Numbered from the stretch's first letter, positions 38,706 to 48,297 are shown. The stretch: 64,000 nt of DNA from Methylotuvimicrobium buryatense 5G (GCF_000341735.1 NZ_KB455575.1:3542904-3606903); one strand, 5' to 3'. Numbers and translations are program-made. Notes: generated by a model from the sequence alone, not told the origin.

Positions 38706-38933
38706 CTAAGGATTTGGTCGTAAATAACTTCCGGGAGGGTTCGGTTGCTCGATTGGCAGGTGTCGGCGGCAGGGCAGATTTTTGCTCCTGCAAAATCTGC
38801 ATTCATGCCATCCTTGGCAATCAGTCGCCGCCGTCAAGCCTACAAGGACGTATTCACGGCGTCCTGCCAAGCGAGTTACCGAACCCTCAACAAAGCTCAT
38901 AATTCCAGGGCGTTATTTATCACGAAATCCTAA
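38706..38933 (+). mobile_element. MITE with long imperfect terminal inverted repeats, complete copy
   Basis: Ends AAGGATTTGGTCGTAAATAAC and GTTATTTATCACGAAATCC are inverted copies, flanked by TAA or TA on both sides, which would fit a TA target duplication. The interior holds the family A palindrome GGGTTCGGTTGCTCG / CGAGTTACCGAACCC with a GCCGGCGGCAGGG-like arm. A relative is at 55588-55845 and a lone end at 323-353. It ends 24 bp before icd, whose ribosome site lies just outside. Confidence 0.75.
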
Positions 38934-38957
38934 TTCCAAAATCTAAAGGAGCGCGGC

Positions 38958-40187
38958 ATGACCAAAATCCCCGTTAAATCGCCTGTTGTCGAACTGGATG
39001 GCGACGAAATGACCCGAATCATTTGGCATTTCATCAAGCAAGAATTGATTCTGCCCTACCTGGACCTGACGATCGATTATTACGATTTGAGTATTCAACA
39101 ACGCGATGCGACCGACGATCAAATTACAATCGATGCCGCTCATGCCATTAAAAAGCATGGCGTAGGTATTAAATGCGCAACGATTACGCCGGACGAAGGG
39201 CGTGTCGAAGAATTCAATCTGAAGAAAATGTATAAATCGCCGAACGGGACGATACGGAATATTCTCGACGGCACCGTGTTCCGAGAGCCGATCATTTGCC
39301 GAAACGTACCCCGGTTGGTCCCGAATTGGACGCAACCGATCTGCATCGGCCGTCACGCCTTCGGCGATCAATACCGAGCGACCGATTTTTTAACGAAAGG
39401 CAAAGGTACGCTGCGTATAAGCTTTACCCCGGATGACGGCGGCGAAGTTCAGGATTTCGAAGTCTATCATTTCGAAGGCGACGGCGTGGCCTTGGCGATG
39501 TACAACACCGACGAGTCGATCGCGGGATTCGCGCGCAGTTGCTTCAATGTCGCATTGGATCGCGGTTGGCCGCTGTACTTGTCGACCAAGAACACGATTC
39601 TGAAAAAATACGACGGCCGCTTCAAGGATATATTCGAAGCGGTCTATCAGGCCGAATACAAGGACCGTTTCGCCGAGCAAGGCATAACTTACGAACATAA
39701 ATTGATCGACGACATGGTCGCTTCGGCATTGAAATGGAACGGCGCATTTGTCTGGGCCTGCAAGAATTACGACGGCGACGTGCAATCCGATACGGTCGCG
39801 CAAGGTTTCGGTTCGTTGGGACTAATGACTTCGACCCTAGTGACGCCAGACGGTCAAACCATGGAGGCCGAAGCTGCTCACGGCACCGTCACGCGGCATT
39901 ACCGCATGCACCAACAAGGCAAGAAGACCTCGACCAATCCAATCGCATCGATTTTCGCCTGGACGCGGGGCCTTGCGTTTCGCGGCAAGTTGGATAGCAA
40001 TCAGGCCTTGATCGATTTTTGCGACACGCTTGAGAAAGTTTGCGTCGAAACCGTCGAAGCAGGGCAAATGACCAAAGACCTGGCCTTGTGTATTCACGGA
40101 GACGACCTGAACGACTCGCATTATTTAACTACCGAAGACTTTTTAAACGTGTTGCGAACGAATCTGGAGCAGCGCCTGACAACATGA
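38958..40187 (+). CDS. icd: NADP-dependent isocitrate dehydrogenase, eukaryote-like dimer type
   Basis: 409 residues. Substrate and metal motifs: [12 protein letters not shown] at the N-terminus, KSPNGTIRN (about 94), [17 protein letters not shown], and [13 protein letters not shown]. These fit the type II NADP enzyme rather than E. coli Icd. It converts isocitrate to 2-oxoglutarate in the citric acid cycle, giving NADPH. AAAGGAG precedes the ATG. Its stop overlaps the start of the efflux adaptor gene by 4 bp (ATGA), an unusual coupling of metabolism with a transporter. Confidence 0.96.
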   Translation: MTKIPVKSPVVELDGDEMTRIIWHFIKQELILPYLDLTIDYYDLSIQQRDATDDQITIDAAHAIKKHGVGIKCATITPDEGRVEEFNLKKMYKSPNGTIRNILDGTVFREPIICRNVPRLVPNWTQPICIGRHAFGDQYRATDFLTKGKGTLRISFTPDDGGEVQDFEVYHFEGDGVALAMYNTDESIAGFARSCFNVALDRGWPLYLSTKNTILKKYDGRFKDIFEAVYQAEYKDRFAEQGITYEHKLIDDMVASALKWNGAFVWACKNYDGDVQSDTVAQGFGSLGLMTSTLVTPDGQTMEAEAAHGTVTRHYRMHQQGKKTSTNPIASIFAWTRGLAFRGKLDSNQALIDFCDTLEKVCVETVEAGQMTKDLALCIHGDDLNDSHYLTTEDFLNVLRTNLEQRLTT

Positions 40188-41317
40188 GTCGATCGGCACT
40201 CATTAGCCTTGCGGTGATGGGCGTTATCGTCGGCGCTTATTATTACGCGAAACGGCCCAAGCCGGTCGAAGTCGAGGTTTATGTTTTGACCGACGGAGAG
40301 GTCAAGGCGACCGTGTCGAATACCCGTGTCGGCACCGTCAAGGCTTGCCGTAGATCCTATTTGGCTCCGGCTACCGGCGGCCAGGTGGCGGCATTGCATG
40401 TCGCGGAAGGCGATGGCGTCAAAAGAAATCAATTGTTGCTCGAAATCTGGAACGACGATTTGAAGGCGCAAGTCGAGCTTCAATCGGCACAAATCAAAGT
40501 CAATCGAGCCAATGCCGAACAAATTTGCGAGCTCGCCGCAGGCGCCGGACGAGAGGCCGACCGACTGGTTAAATTGCAAAAAAGCAAACAATTCGTTTCG
40601 GTCGATATGGTTGACAAGGCCGTGACTCAGGCCAAGGCGCAACAAGCCAGTTGTCGGTCTGCCCGCACTAACGTCGAGGTCGGTATTGCGAATTTGAATG
40701 TCGCCAAGGCCGCCGTCGAACGCACGATGATACGCGCGCCGTTCGACGGTGTCGTCGCCGAAGTCAACGCCGAAGTGGGCGAATTCGTCACGCCGTCGCC
40801 GCCCGGCATTCTCACATTGCCGCCGATCGATTTGCTGGATCTCAGTTGTTTGTTTGTCTCGGCGCCGATCGATGAAGTCGATGCCGCACAGATCAGAACC
40901 GGGATGCAGGCTTGCGTGTCGCTCGATGCGTTTAGCGGAGAGCGTTGTTCCGGCAAAGTATCGCGCATCGCACCTTATGTCTTGGAAAAGGAAAAACAGG
41001 CGCGCACCGTCGAAATCGAAGTCATATTAACGGACCCGAAGGACCTTGAAGGTTTGATGCCCGGTTACAGCGCCGATGTCGAAGTATTGTTGGCGCGCAA
41101 GGACAGCGCCTTGAGACTGCCTGCCGAAGCGATTCTAGGTACCGAGCGGGTTCTGTTGATCGGAGCCGACGGCGTTCTTGAAGAGCGCCGCTTCGAACCG
41201 GGCTTGGCGAATTGGAATTTTACCGAAGTCGTGTCGGGGCTCGACAAGGGCGATCGGGTCGTGTTCTCGGTAGGCCAGGAAGGCATCGAGGCAGGCGTTG
41301 CGGTGCGCGAAAAGTAA
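40184..41317 (+). CDS. HlyD/MacA-type periplasmic adaptor protein
   Basis: 377 residues from the ATG at 40184; a longer frame from 40040 runs in another frame of icd and is not supported. One membrane anchor (about 5-20), a biotinyl-lipoyl-like half ([21 protein letters not shown]), a coiled-coil hairpin (about 95-170), and the second half [20 protein letters not shown]. Such adaptors join an inner-membrane pump to an outer-membrane channel. It is followed with a 1-bp overlap (TAATG) by an ABC ATPase gene, so a MacAB-like exporter is expected. Confidence 0.9.
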   Translation: MSRSALISLAVMGVIVGAYYYAKRPKPVEVEVYVLTDGEVKATVSNTRVGTVKACRRSYLAPATGGQVAALHVAEGDGVKRNQLLLEIWNDDLKAQVELQSAQIKVNRANAEQICELAAGAGREADRLVKLQKSKQFVSVDMVDKAVTQAKAQQASCRSARTNVEVGIANLNVAKAAVERTMIRAPFDGVVAEVNAEVGEFVTPSPPGILTLPPIDLLDLSCLFVSAPIDEVDAAQIRTGMQACVSLDAFSGERCSGKVSRIAPYVLEKEKQARTVEIEVILTDPKDLEGLMPGYSADVEVLLARKDSALRLPAEAILGTERVLLIGADGVLEERRFEPGLANWNFTEVVSGLDKGDRVVFSVGQEGIEAGVAVREK

Positions 41318-41985
41318 TGATTCGCCTGGAAGACATTCACCGGTATTTTCAAGTCGGGGAACAGTCGGTGCATGCCCTCGACGATATCGATCTGACCATT
41401 GCGCACGGCGAATATCTATCGGTGATGGGGCCGTCGGGTTCCGGAAAGTCGACTTTATTGAATGTGATCGCGCTGCTGGATCAGCCTAGTTCCGGGCACT
41501 ATTTTTTAAATGACCGGGATATTACACAGTACAGTGATGACGAATTGGCCAAGGTGCGCCGCGAAAATATCGGCTTCGTGTTCCAATTTTTTCATTTGAT
41601 CCCTCGCCTGACCGCCGCCGAAAATGTCGAAATGCCGATGATGCTGGCCGGAATCGACCGCAAGGAACGGCAACAGCGAATCGAAACAGCCTTGAAGCAA
41701 GTCGGTTTATCCGATCGAGCCGGCCATAGGCCCGATCAATTATCCGGCGGCCAGTTGCAGCGCGTCGCGATCGCCCGAGCGATGATCATGAATCCCGGTA
41801 TTCTGCTAGCCGACGAGCCGACCGGCAATCTCGACAGCAAATCGGGCGCCGAAATCATCGATCTATTGGAGCGTCTTAACGAGCAAGGCGTGACCTTGGT
41901 GGTGATCACGCACGACCCGTCGATCGGCGAGCGGGCCAAACGCAAGATTCGTATCGTGGACGGCAAAATCGAAGCTGAAACATGA
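41317..41985 (+). CDS. MacB/LolD-type ABC transporter ATPase
   Basis: 222 residues from the ATG at 41317. Walker A GPSGSGKST, Q-loop FVFQFFHLI, signature LSGGQLQRV, Walker B ILLADEPTGNLDS, and switch His in VITHDP. The MacB/LolD class powers FtsX-like permeases and partner adaptors. No permease gene follows: an ATG overlapping its stop by 4 bp opens a short frame that soon meets the 3' end of rlmJ on the other strand. It might use a permease encoded elsewhere. Confidence 0.93.
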   Translation: MIRLEDIHRYFQVGEQSVHALDDIDLTIAHGEYLSVMGPSGSGKSTLLNVIALLDQPSSGHYFLNDRDITQYSDDELAKVRRENIGFVFQFFHLIPRLTAAENVEMPMMLAGIDRKERQQRIETALKQVGLSDRAGHRPDQLSGGQLQRVAIARAMIMNPGILLADEPTGNLDSKSGAEIIDLLERLNEQGVTLVVITHDPSIGERAKRKIRIVDGKIEAET

Positions 41986-42007
41986 ATCGTGACTTTATCG
42001 GGTCATA

Positions 42008-42847
42008 TCATTCCGGAACCAGCCAATCGACAGACCAAGTCCCCATACCATCCGTAAGCCTATCGTTCAGCCAAGGCATTAATTCCCGGGCCTGGCTTTC
42101 CAATTGCCAAGGCGGATTGATGAACAACAAGCCCGATCCGGTCATGCCCAATTCTTCGCTGTCCGGAAGAATACAGTGTTCGATTCGCAATTGTTTTTTG
42201 ATACCGGTCTCGACGAGTGCGGCCATTAGATTATCGACTGTTTCTCGGCGAATCACGGGATACCAAAGACAATACACACCGATGGCGAAACGTCGGTACG
42301 CTTTTGCGAGCGTGTCAACCACACTGCTGTAATCCTCCTTCACTTCATAACTCGGGTCGATAAAAATCAATCCTCTTTTTTGTGGAGGCGGCAGTTTTTT
42401 TAATAGATTTTTTAAGCCGTCCTCTTGGGCAACGCTGATTTGCCGGCCGTTACGGTAGCGTTCTTGCAAGACCGCAAAATCGCTACCGTGCAGTTCGCTA
42501 AGTTGCATTCTGTCCTGAGAGCGCATCAACGCACGGACAAATTCCGGCGACCCGGGATAATGGCTTAGTTTACTATTGGTGTTTAACGAGCGAATTCCAG
42601 CGAAATAACTATCGAGCAAAGGGTGAAAGGTTTGGCTGGGATATAGGCGACCGATGCCTTGCCGGTATTCGCCGGTTTTTTCGGCAAAGGGCGACTGCAA
42701 AGAATAGGCCCCGGCGCCGGCATGTGTGTCGATATAAACGAAGGGTTTGTCTTTTTTCTTGAGTTCGATGATCGTCAAACAAAGCAGGCTGTGTTTGAGT
42801 ACATCCGCGAAATTGCCGGCATGAAATCCGTGACGGTAGCTGAGCAT
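42008..42847 (-). CDS. rlmJ: 23S rRNA adenine-2030 N6-methyltransferase
   Basis: 279 residues, starting LSYRHGFHAGNFADVLKH, the family hallmark. AdoMet-site region with YIDTHAGAGAYSL, and the catalytic FIDPSYEVKEDY matching the DPPY-like motif of N6-adenine methyltransferases. It modifies A2030 of 23S rRNA. It lies head to head with no operon partner, and its stop is 23 bp from the end of the ABC ATPase gene. Confidence 0.94.
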   Translation of the reverse strand: MLSYRHGFHAGNFADVLKHSLLCLTIIELKKKDKPFVYIDTHAGAGAYSLQSPFAEKTGEYRQGIGRLYPSQTFHPLLDSYFAGIRSLNTNSKLSHYPGSPEFVRALMRSQDRMQLSELHGSDFAVLQERYRNGRQISVAQEDGLKNLLKKLPPPQKRGLIFIDPSYEVKEDYSSVVDTLAKAYRRFAIGVYCLWYPVIRRETVDNLMAALVETGIKKQLRIEHCILPDSEELGMTGSGLLFINPPWQLESQARELMPWLNDRLTDGMGTWSVDWLVPE

Positions 42848-42920
42848 GATTTTGGCTTCGCACTAGAAATTTTAATAAGGCGGGAATGCATGCCGATATT
42901 GCCTCGGCAGCCACGGTATG

Positions 42921-42946
42921 GGTTCCCACGGAGGGCCGTGGGAACC
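42921..42946. repeat. Perfect hairpin in the gap before rlmJ
   Basis: GGTTCCCACG and CGTGGGAACC form a 10-bp stem with loop GAGGGC. No T-run follows on either strand. It may be a repeat unit or block read-through from the gene at 43063-43815. Confidence 0.45.
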
Positions 42947-43062
42947 AGAAAAATAGATTCGGCGCCATCCCTGGCAGCCGGATTCCGGCGATCCCTACCG
43001 GACTGTCGCGTCCCCTGTTGACTGCGACGTCAATGAGCCGGACAGAGTGCTGTTTTAGACCG

Positions 43063-43815
43063 CTATAAAGCGTCCGACACTTGGCGGTGATAATAAGGCC
43101 ATGTTTTGACATGCAAATGCTTGCGGATTGGCGTTTTGATAACCGATACGCATAATGCAATCGAAAACAGACACCAAACAGCGGCATATTCGTTCGGGTC
43201 GGTCGTGGTCAGATCGGAAACGAACGGACCGATTAAATAATGGAATCCGACAAAACGCCAAGATCCGTAAAGTAGCGGCAGATAGAAAGACACCAAAATA
43301 TAAGTAAAAGCATGCAACCCCCAATCGAAACCGAATAACCAGCTTTGCGGTTCGGACATCAGGCCGTTCAATGGCATTTGCCAAGCGATATGCCAATCGC
43401 CGGATACCGAACAGGTCGCCGGTCCGCAAAAACCTTCGACACCGATTTGGCATGATCCTGCCCAATCGAAAGGAAACATTTTAACCAACATTGCCAACGA
43501 TCCCATCGCGCAAATCGTATAAACAGTCGTACGAATTTTTAATTTGACGCTTTCCGGAATGAAATACATTGCGACCATATTGACGAAAAATGGCTGAAAA
43601 GCGATGTGAACATAACCGAAAAGCGTCAATATCTGATTATTCGGATTGTCGCATAGATTGATGTAAACGTAGGTTGCCGCTTGCAGGAGTTCCATCAGTG
43701 CAAAATACACCAAGGGAATCCACAATTCGTTCGATTCGCCTTTCCTGGCGACATAAACCGCCGTCGACAGCCCTGCAGCCGCCAAAACGGTCGATGCTTC
43801 TCCACTCCAACACAT
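43063..43815 (-). CDS. Multi-pass membrane protein, DUF5765-like
   Basis: 250 residues from the ATG at 43815, preceded by GAGGATAGGA; a start 5 codons upstream lacks a ribosome site. About six to seven membrane helices. The start MCWSGEAST and the motifs LMELLQAATYVYINLCDN and FGYVHIAFQPFFVN fit a family of unknown function annotated as DUF5765. Several Trp and Cys residues lie near the membrane edges (CQIGVEGFCGPATC). No function can be assigned. Confidence 0.75.
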   Translation of the reverse strand: MCWSGEASTVLAAAGLSTAVYVARKGESNELWIPLVYFALMELLQAATYVYINLCDNPNNQILTLFGYVHIAFQPFFVNMVAMYFIPESVKLKIRTTVYTICAMGSLAMLVKMFPFDWAGSCQIGVEGFCGPATCSVSGDWHIAWQMPLNGLMSEPQSWLFGFDWGLHAFTYILVSFYLPLLYGSWRFVGFHYLIGPFVSDLTTTDPNEYAAVWCLFSIALCVSVIKTPIRKHLHVKTWPYYHRQVSDAL

Positions 43816-44170
43816 AATTCCTATCCTCATTTGTTATAGTTATAGAGATCCCGGTTTTAGCGGGCCTTTTTAGTACTATTTTATAATTTTATTGTTTCGA
43901 CTGAATTCGGGTAATTCATTAGAAGCCGAAACCGTGCGCGTGATTATATTACAAAGCTTCCGGTTTATTGATTTCATTCGTAAAAAATTTAGTCTCGATT
44001 AAATCCGGGCACGAGACTGCAAAAGGCAAGAAATACGTCTAAACTTTAGAAAAATATTGAGTCAGTGGTGAACGGTTAGCCGTTAGCAGGGAGTAGACTT
44101 TATTTGACTATGGATACAATTGCTTTCTAAATACCGCTAACTGCAACGGGAACGCATCAATCAACCGCTT
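43816..44170. other. Divergent intergenic region
   Basis: No gene seen between the DUF5765-like gene (-) and the two-receiver gene (+). It must hold promoters for both. It is A/T-rich, with no clear operator. A short CCCG...CGGG hairpin with a T-run is at about 43850-43870, with no upstream gene on that strand to terminate. Confidence 0.3.
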
Positions 44171-44974
44171 ATGACATCTTTAAAAATAGAAGACTTATCG
44201 ATTTTACTGGTCGAACCATCCTCAACGCAGCTTAAAGTCATTATCAAACATCTTAAGGAAGAAGGGATTGCCAGTATTGAAGGGGCGGATTCGGGTAATT
44301 CGGCTTTGATGATATTGTCCGATTATAAGCCCGATTTAATCATTAGTAGTATGTATTTGCCGGACATGACGGCTGCCGAAATGATTGTCAAAATCAAAGC
44401 CAATCAAGAACTAAACGACGTCCCGTTTATGTTGATATCCAGCGAGACTCGGTTTTCGGCATTAGACCCGATCCGGCAGGCCGGCGTCGTGGCGATCTTG
44501 CCCAAGCCCTTCGATCATGACAATTTGCGAAGAGCCCTGCGCTCGACGATCGAATTCATCGAACCGGAAGAACTCGAGTTGGATAATTATGCGATCGAAG
44601 CCTTGCGCGTCTTGGTGGTCGACGACAGTTCGATGGCGCGTAAGCATATCGTTCGGGTATTGAATAACATGGGCATCACTCAGATTACCACGGCCAATGA
44701 CGGTAAGGCGGCGGCCGAGCTATTTCAAGCGACCGGCGAAGCCTTCGATTTAATCGTGACCGATTACAACATGCCGGAAATGGACGGACGAGAGCTGATT
44801 AGCCACATCCGCAACGACCGGCAAAATACCTTCATACCGATTCTCATGGTGACCAGCGAATCGAACGAAACCCGCTTGGATCAAGTTCAGCAAGCCGGCG
44901 TATCGGCGATTTGCGACAAACCCTTCGAGCCGCAAAACGTTAAAGAAATCTTATTCCGGGTGCTGAACGGCTAA
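44171..44974 (+). CDS. Tandem receiver protein, first receiver degenerate
   Basis: 267 residues, two receiver domains. The first (about 10-130) has LIISSMYLPDM, with Ser where the phospho-acceptor Asp should be, so it cannot be phosphorylated in the normal way. The second (about 145-265) is intact: VVDDSS pocket, Asp in IVTDYNMPEMDG, Lys in CDKPFEP. The second is CheY-like. The pseudo-receiver may control dimer formation or the other domain. No kinase gene is adjacent, and an HK gene lies 377 bp downstream beyond repeats. Confidence 0.88.
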   Translation: MTSLKIEDLSILLVEPSSTQLKVIIKHLKEEGIASIEGADSGNSALMILSDYKPDLIISSMYLPDMTAAEMIVKIKANQELNDVPFMLISSETRFSALDPIRQAGVVAILPKPFDHDNLRRALRSTIEFIEPEELELDNYAIEALRVLVVDDSSMARKHIVRVLNNMGITQITTANDGKAAAELFQATGEAFDLIVTDYNMPEMDGRELISHIRNDRQNTFIPILMVTSESNETRLDQVQQAGVSAICDKPFEPQNVKEILFRVLNG

Positions 44975-45046
44975 CACTTCTTAATTTTTGCACAATTTCC
45001 GGCGACAATGAGCTATCGCTTAATGGGTAAAGCTTGTGCGCCAGTC

Positions 45047-45208
45047 TATACCCATCGCAGATCAAAATTCGGCACCAGGGTGTCCGCCAAAGGACGCCGT
45101 GAATACATCCCTGTAGGCTCTATGCCAGCTCCATGCTGGCAAAGCCTTTGCCGCACACCCTGGCGCCTCCTCAGGCACTGCCGAAATTTGAAGTGCGAAA
45201 GGTATATA
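45047..45208 (+). repeat. Dispersed repeat family B, intact copy
   Basis: Nearly identical to 57310-57475 over about 160 bp. Contains CATGCTGGCAAAGCC hairpin arms and the end AAGTGCGAAAGGTATATA, which merges with the family C repeat. Confidence 0.8.
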
Positions 45209-45370
45209 TACTTCGCGCGGCCACATTTGCTGTTTTCTAACGCGCTCTTTTGTTCGATAGCGGCGTTACGAAAACAGTTACATAGCTTGCTATGCGCCTG
45301 TTTTCGCGCCTTGCTCTCGAACAAAATAGCATTGCCATAAAAGCCGCAAACATGAACGCACGAAGTATAC
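45204..45370 (+). repeat. Palindromic repeat family C, copy 1
   Basis: Ends GTATATACTTCGCGCGGCC and the inverted-looking AACGCACGAAGTATAC; inside, AAACAGTTACATAGCTTGCTATGCGCCTGTTTT is a long palindrome. A longer copy in the opposite orientation is at 56716-56928. Its right end contains the start codon and first codons of the sensor kinase gene. Confidence 0.75.
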
Positions 45371-46800
45371 GTGTCAAATTATTCCTGACTTTCCTGCTCA
45401 CCACGCTGCTTTTGGTTTCGGGTATGTATGTGTTTATGCGCTGGTCTTTGGATCGGGGTTTTAACGAATTCATCAAATCGAGACAGCAGGAGCGCGTATC
45501 GGCGCTGATCGAAACGCTTAGCGATTATTATGCTCAAGAACACGATTGGGAAAAGTTGGCTGCTAATAAACAATTATGGATTCAGTTATTGTGGCAGTCC
45601 GATCAGCGCCGCCATCGTCCGCCGCCTAGTTTGATAGAGCAGGCGCAAAGCGAACCGTCGGGCTATTGGCCTCCGGCTATGCCGGAAAATTCGATGAGCC
45701 GGCGTTATACGCCTTTGCAACTGCGCGTTATGCTGTTGCGCGCAGATCGAACGATCATATACGGACGTGCCGATGCAGTAGAGAAACTGGAGGAACTAGA
45801 GCCTATCCATTACCAAGACGGTATTGTCGGATATTTGGGAATTTTGCCGGGTAAAACGCCGAGCCAACCCGGCGAATTGCGATTTATCGAGGGTCAGGCC
45901 AAGGCCTTCGTCTGGATTGCCTTATTGATGATATTGTTGTCCGCCTTTCTGGCTTGGTTATTGGCTTACATACTGGGAAGGCCGCTAAAGCGGATCACCA
46001 CGGCGGCGAAAGCGCTTGCTATCGGTCGATACGATGTAAGGCTTCCTGTCGAATCCTCTGACGAACTCGGCGATTTGGCGCGCGATTTTAACGAATTGGC
46101 AACGGCGTTGGAACGGTCCGAACAATCGAAACGGCGCTGGGTCGCCGATATTTCCCATGAGTTGCGTACGCCTTTGGCGGTGCTGCATGGAGAATTGGAG
46201 GCCTTGCAAGACGGAATCCGCCCACTGACAGCCGAAGCGGTCGATTCGCTGCTTGGCGATGTCATGAGACTGAATCGTTTGACGGAGGATCTTTATCAAT
46301 TGGCGCTTTCGGACCAGGGGGCGTTAAGCTATCGCAAGCAAACGCTCGACCCGATGACAGTGTTGCAGGAGGATGTCACCGCCTTATCGCCGGAATTCGA
46401 TAACCGGCAAATCCGCTTGGAGTTGCTGAATCGTCTGACCAAAGCCGTGCGCATTCATGCCGACCCGGACCGATTGTCGCAACTATTCCGCAACCTATTG
46501 AGCAACAGCGCCAAGTATACCGATACCGACGGTTGCTTGAAGATCTTCGTCATGAAAAAAAGCGGTTCGTTGCTGATCGAATTCGCCGACAGCGCGCCCG
46601 GCGTACCTGAACAGGAAATAGGGCATTTATTCGATCGCTTTTATCGAGTCGAAAGTTCCCGCAGCCGACATCATGGCGGCGCAGGACTAGGCCTTGCCAT
46701 TTGCGCGAATATCGTCCATGCGCACAACGGTACGATTACAGCCGGGAAATCAAAATTGGGCGGGCTTAACATCCGTATTGCGCTACCGTTATTATCTTAA
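45352..46800 (+). CDS. BaeS-like sensor histidine kinase
   Basis: 482 residues from the ATG at 45352 (MNARSIRVKLFL); an upstream ATG at 45292 would lie within a repeat and adds no known domain. Membrane helices at about 8-28 and 180-202 bracket a periplasmic domain. HAMP (about 203-255), HisKA with ADISHELRTPLAVLHGELEAL, HATPase with LLSNSAKYT and a G-rich GGAGLGL box. BaeS-type kinases sense envelope stress. No Shine-Dalgarno is visible; the leader is repeat sequence. Its likely regulator is at 47350-48033. Confidence 0.9.
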   Translation: MNARSIRVKLFLTFLLTTLLLVSGMYVFMRWSLDRGFNEFIKSRQQERVSALIETLSDYYAQEHDWEKLAANKQLWIQLLWQSDQRRHRPPPSLIEQAQSEPSGYWPPAMPENSMSRRYTPLQLRVMLLRADRTIIYGRADAVEKLEELEPIHYQDGIVGYLGILPGKTPSQPGELRFIEGQAKAFVWIALLMILLSAFLAWLLAYILGRPLKRITTAAKALAIGRYDVRLPVESSDELGDLARDFNELATALERSEQSKRRWVADISHELRTPLAVLHGELEALQDGIRPLTAEAVDSLLGDVMRLNRLTEDLYQLALSDQGALSYRKQTLDPMTVLQEDVTALSPEFDNRQIRLELLNRLTKAVRIHADPDRLSQLFRNLLSNSAKYTDTDGCLKIFVMKKSGSLLIEFADSAPGVPEQEIGHLFDRFYRVESSRSRHHGGAGLGLAICANIVHAHNGTITAGKSKLGGLNIRIALPLLS

Positions 46801-46816
46801 GAAAGTTTCATCCTAT

Positions 46817-47055
46817 CGTTCATGAAAGCGCGGCAATCACCCCGGCAAATGAAAGTACGAGGCGTGGGGAGGGCGCGGTCGCTCGCCCGACAGGACACCG
46901 TGAATACGTCCATGTAGGCTCGATGGCGGCTATCCTGCCGCCAACGCCTGTCGATCGAGCAACCGCCCCCTTTCCGGAACCGGTATTTTCTCTGCCGAGT
47001 TTCAACTATCGAAAAATTAGATAAAGAGCCAAAATCTACGAACTTTCACAGTAAA
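46817..47055 (-). mobile_element. MITE family A, full-length copy, reverse orientation
   Basis: Full copy matching 386-623 from end to end (right end GTTCATGAAAG, left end CTTTCACAGTAA). It sits between the kinase and regulator genes. The rest of the 549-bp gap (47056-47349) has a CACATGAAGTTCATTAA block also found at 48060-48080, and no gene. Confidence 0.7.
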
Positions 47056-47349
47056 ATCGGCAGTTTAACCATGAAGCACATGAAGTTCATTAAATTACTC
47101 AAGAAGTTGTCTGAGTATCCCCGCTAACCTACCGGGTGAGCGAAAGTTTTATACGAACGCGTAGCAAGTTATCGAGTTAGCTTCTTCTTATTCTTCATGA
47201 TCTTCATGGTGAAATGTTTTTTCTACTCCCTTTATACTCAAAAAATGGCTAACTTTATTCTTAGACGGTTTTTCGATCAAAGGAAGTAGGCTCATCCACG
47301 GTCTCCATTGCGGCTAATAATGGGAGACTTTTGATCCGAGGAATATTTT

Positions 47350-48033
47350 ATGAACCGTATCTTGATTGTCGAAGACGAACTCAAATTAGCTCGTCTGGAG
47401 GCGGATTATTTACATAATGCCGGTTATGCAACCGATTGCCTCGATGACGGTCTTAAAGTAGTGCCGTGGTTGAAACAAAATCCGGTCGATTTGATTTTGC
47501 TGGATTTGATGCTGCCGGGAAAAGACGGTTTGGATATTTGCCGCGAAATACGGGGCTTCAGTTCAGTACCGATCATTATCGTGACCGCACGTATCGAAGA
47601 AGTCGACAGGTTGCTGGGCTTAGAATTAGGCGCGGATGATTATATTTGTAAACCGTTTAGTCCGCGCGAAATGGTTGCTCGCGTCAAAGCAGTCTTGCGC
47701 AGGCTGCAGCCGCAAAAGGTAAGCGGCAGGGAAGGTCCGATATCGCTGATGTCGGAAAGTTTTCGAGTCCGGGCGGGGCATAGGGAAACCGAATTGACTG
47801 CGGTGGAATTTCAATTATTGCAGGCCTTATACGATCAACCCGGACGAATTTTTTCGCGTTCTAAATTAATGGATTTGATCTATCAGGACCAACGCATCGT
47901 TTCCGATCGGACGATCGATAGCCATATCAAGAAATTGCGCAAGAAATTGTCGGACTTGTTACCGGGACAGGAATTAGTCCACTCGGTTTACGGTGCCGGT
48001 TACCGTTACGAACCGCAATCGAACGAGGGCTAA
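47350..48033 (+). CDS. BaeR-like OmpR-family response regulator
   Basis: 227 residues. Receiver (about 3-118) with VEDELKLARLEADYL, Asp in LILLDLMLPGKDG, Lys in CKPFSPREM; winged-helix DNA-binding domain (about 130-222) with SRSKLMDLIY and SDRTIDSHIKKLRKKL. The ribosome site is GAGGA. It probably receives phosphate from the BaeS-like kinase upstream. In relatives the two genes are adjacent. The Spy-like gene downstream is a likely target. Confidence 0.92.
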   Translation: MNRILIVEDELKLARLEADYLHNAGYATDCLDDGLKVVPWLKQNPVDLILLDLMLPGKDGLDICREIRGFSSVPIIIVTARIEEVDRLLGLELGADDYICKPFSPREMVARVKAVLRRLQPQKVSGREGPISLMSESFRVRAGHRETELTAVEFQLLQALYDQPGRIFSRSKLMDLIYQDQRIVSDRTIDSHIKKLRKKLSDLLPGQELVHSVYGAGYRYEPQSNEG

Positions 48034-48127
48034 CGGTGAGCAGTAGACCTAACTCGACAATTTACCCCTGAAACACATGAAGTTCACTAATTCTTTCAAC
48101 GGTTTGCTATAAAGCTATGAATATCCT

Positions 48128-48260
48128 TTACTGTGAAAGTTCGTAGGTTGAGACTCTTTATCTAATTTTTCGATATGCAACACAATGCCGGTTTCGAAGA
48201 GGGTGCGGTTGCTCGATCGGCAGGCGTCGGCGGCAGGGTAGATTTTTGCTCCTGCAAAAG
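48128..48260 (+). mobile_element. MITE family A, left-half fragment
   Basis: Begins TTACTGTGAAAGTTCG and runs to GGCGGCAGGG, then carries the TTTTTGCTCCTGCAAAA module seen in the 38706 element. The right half is missing. Gap 48034-48587 holds only repeats. Confidence 0.6.
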
Positions 48261-48297
48261 AAGTCAGCCGAAATGTTTAGGGCAAACCGAAACGTTG

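Noticed and set aside
38164-38802. 212-codon minus-strand frame opposite the ankyrin gene
   Set aside because: Shadow frame; the plus strand has signal peptide and ankyrin repeats.
45008-45340. 110-codon frame ahead of the sensor kinase
   Set aside because: Made of family B and C repeats; the same frame recurs in the copy near 57310 in part, as expected from repeat sequence.
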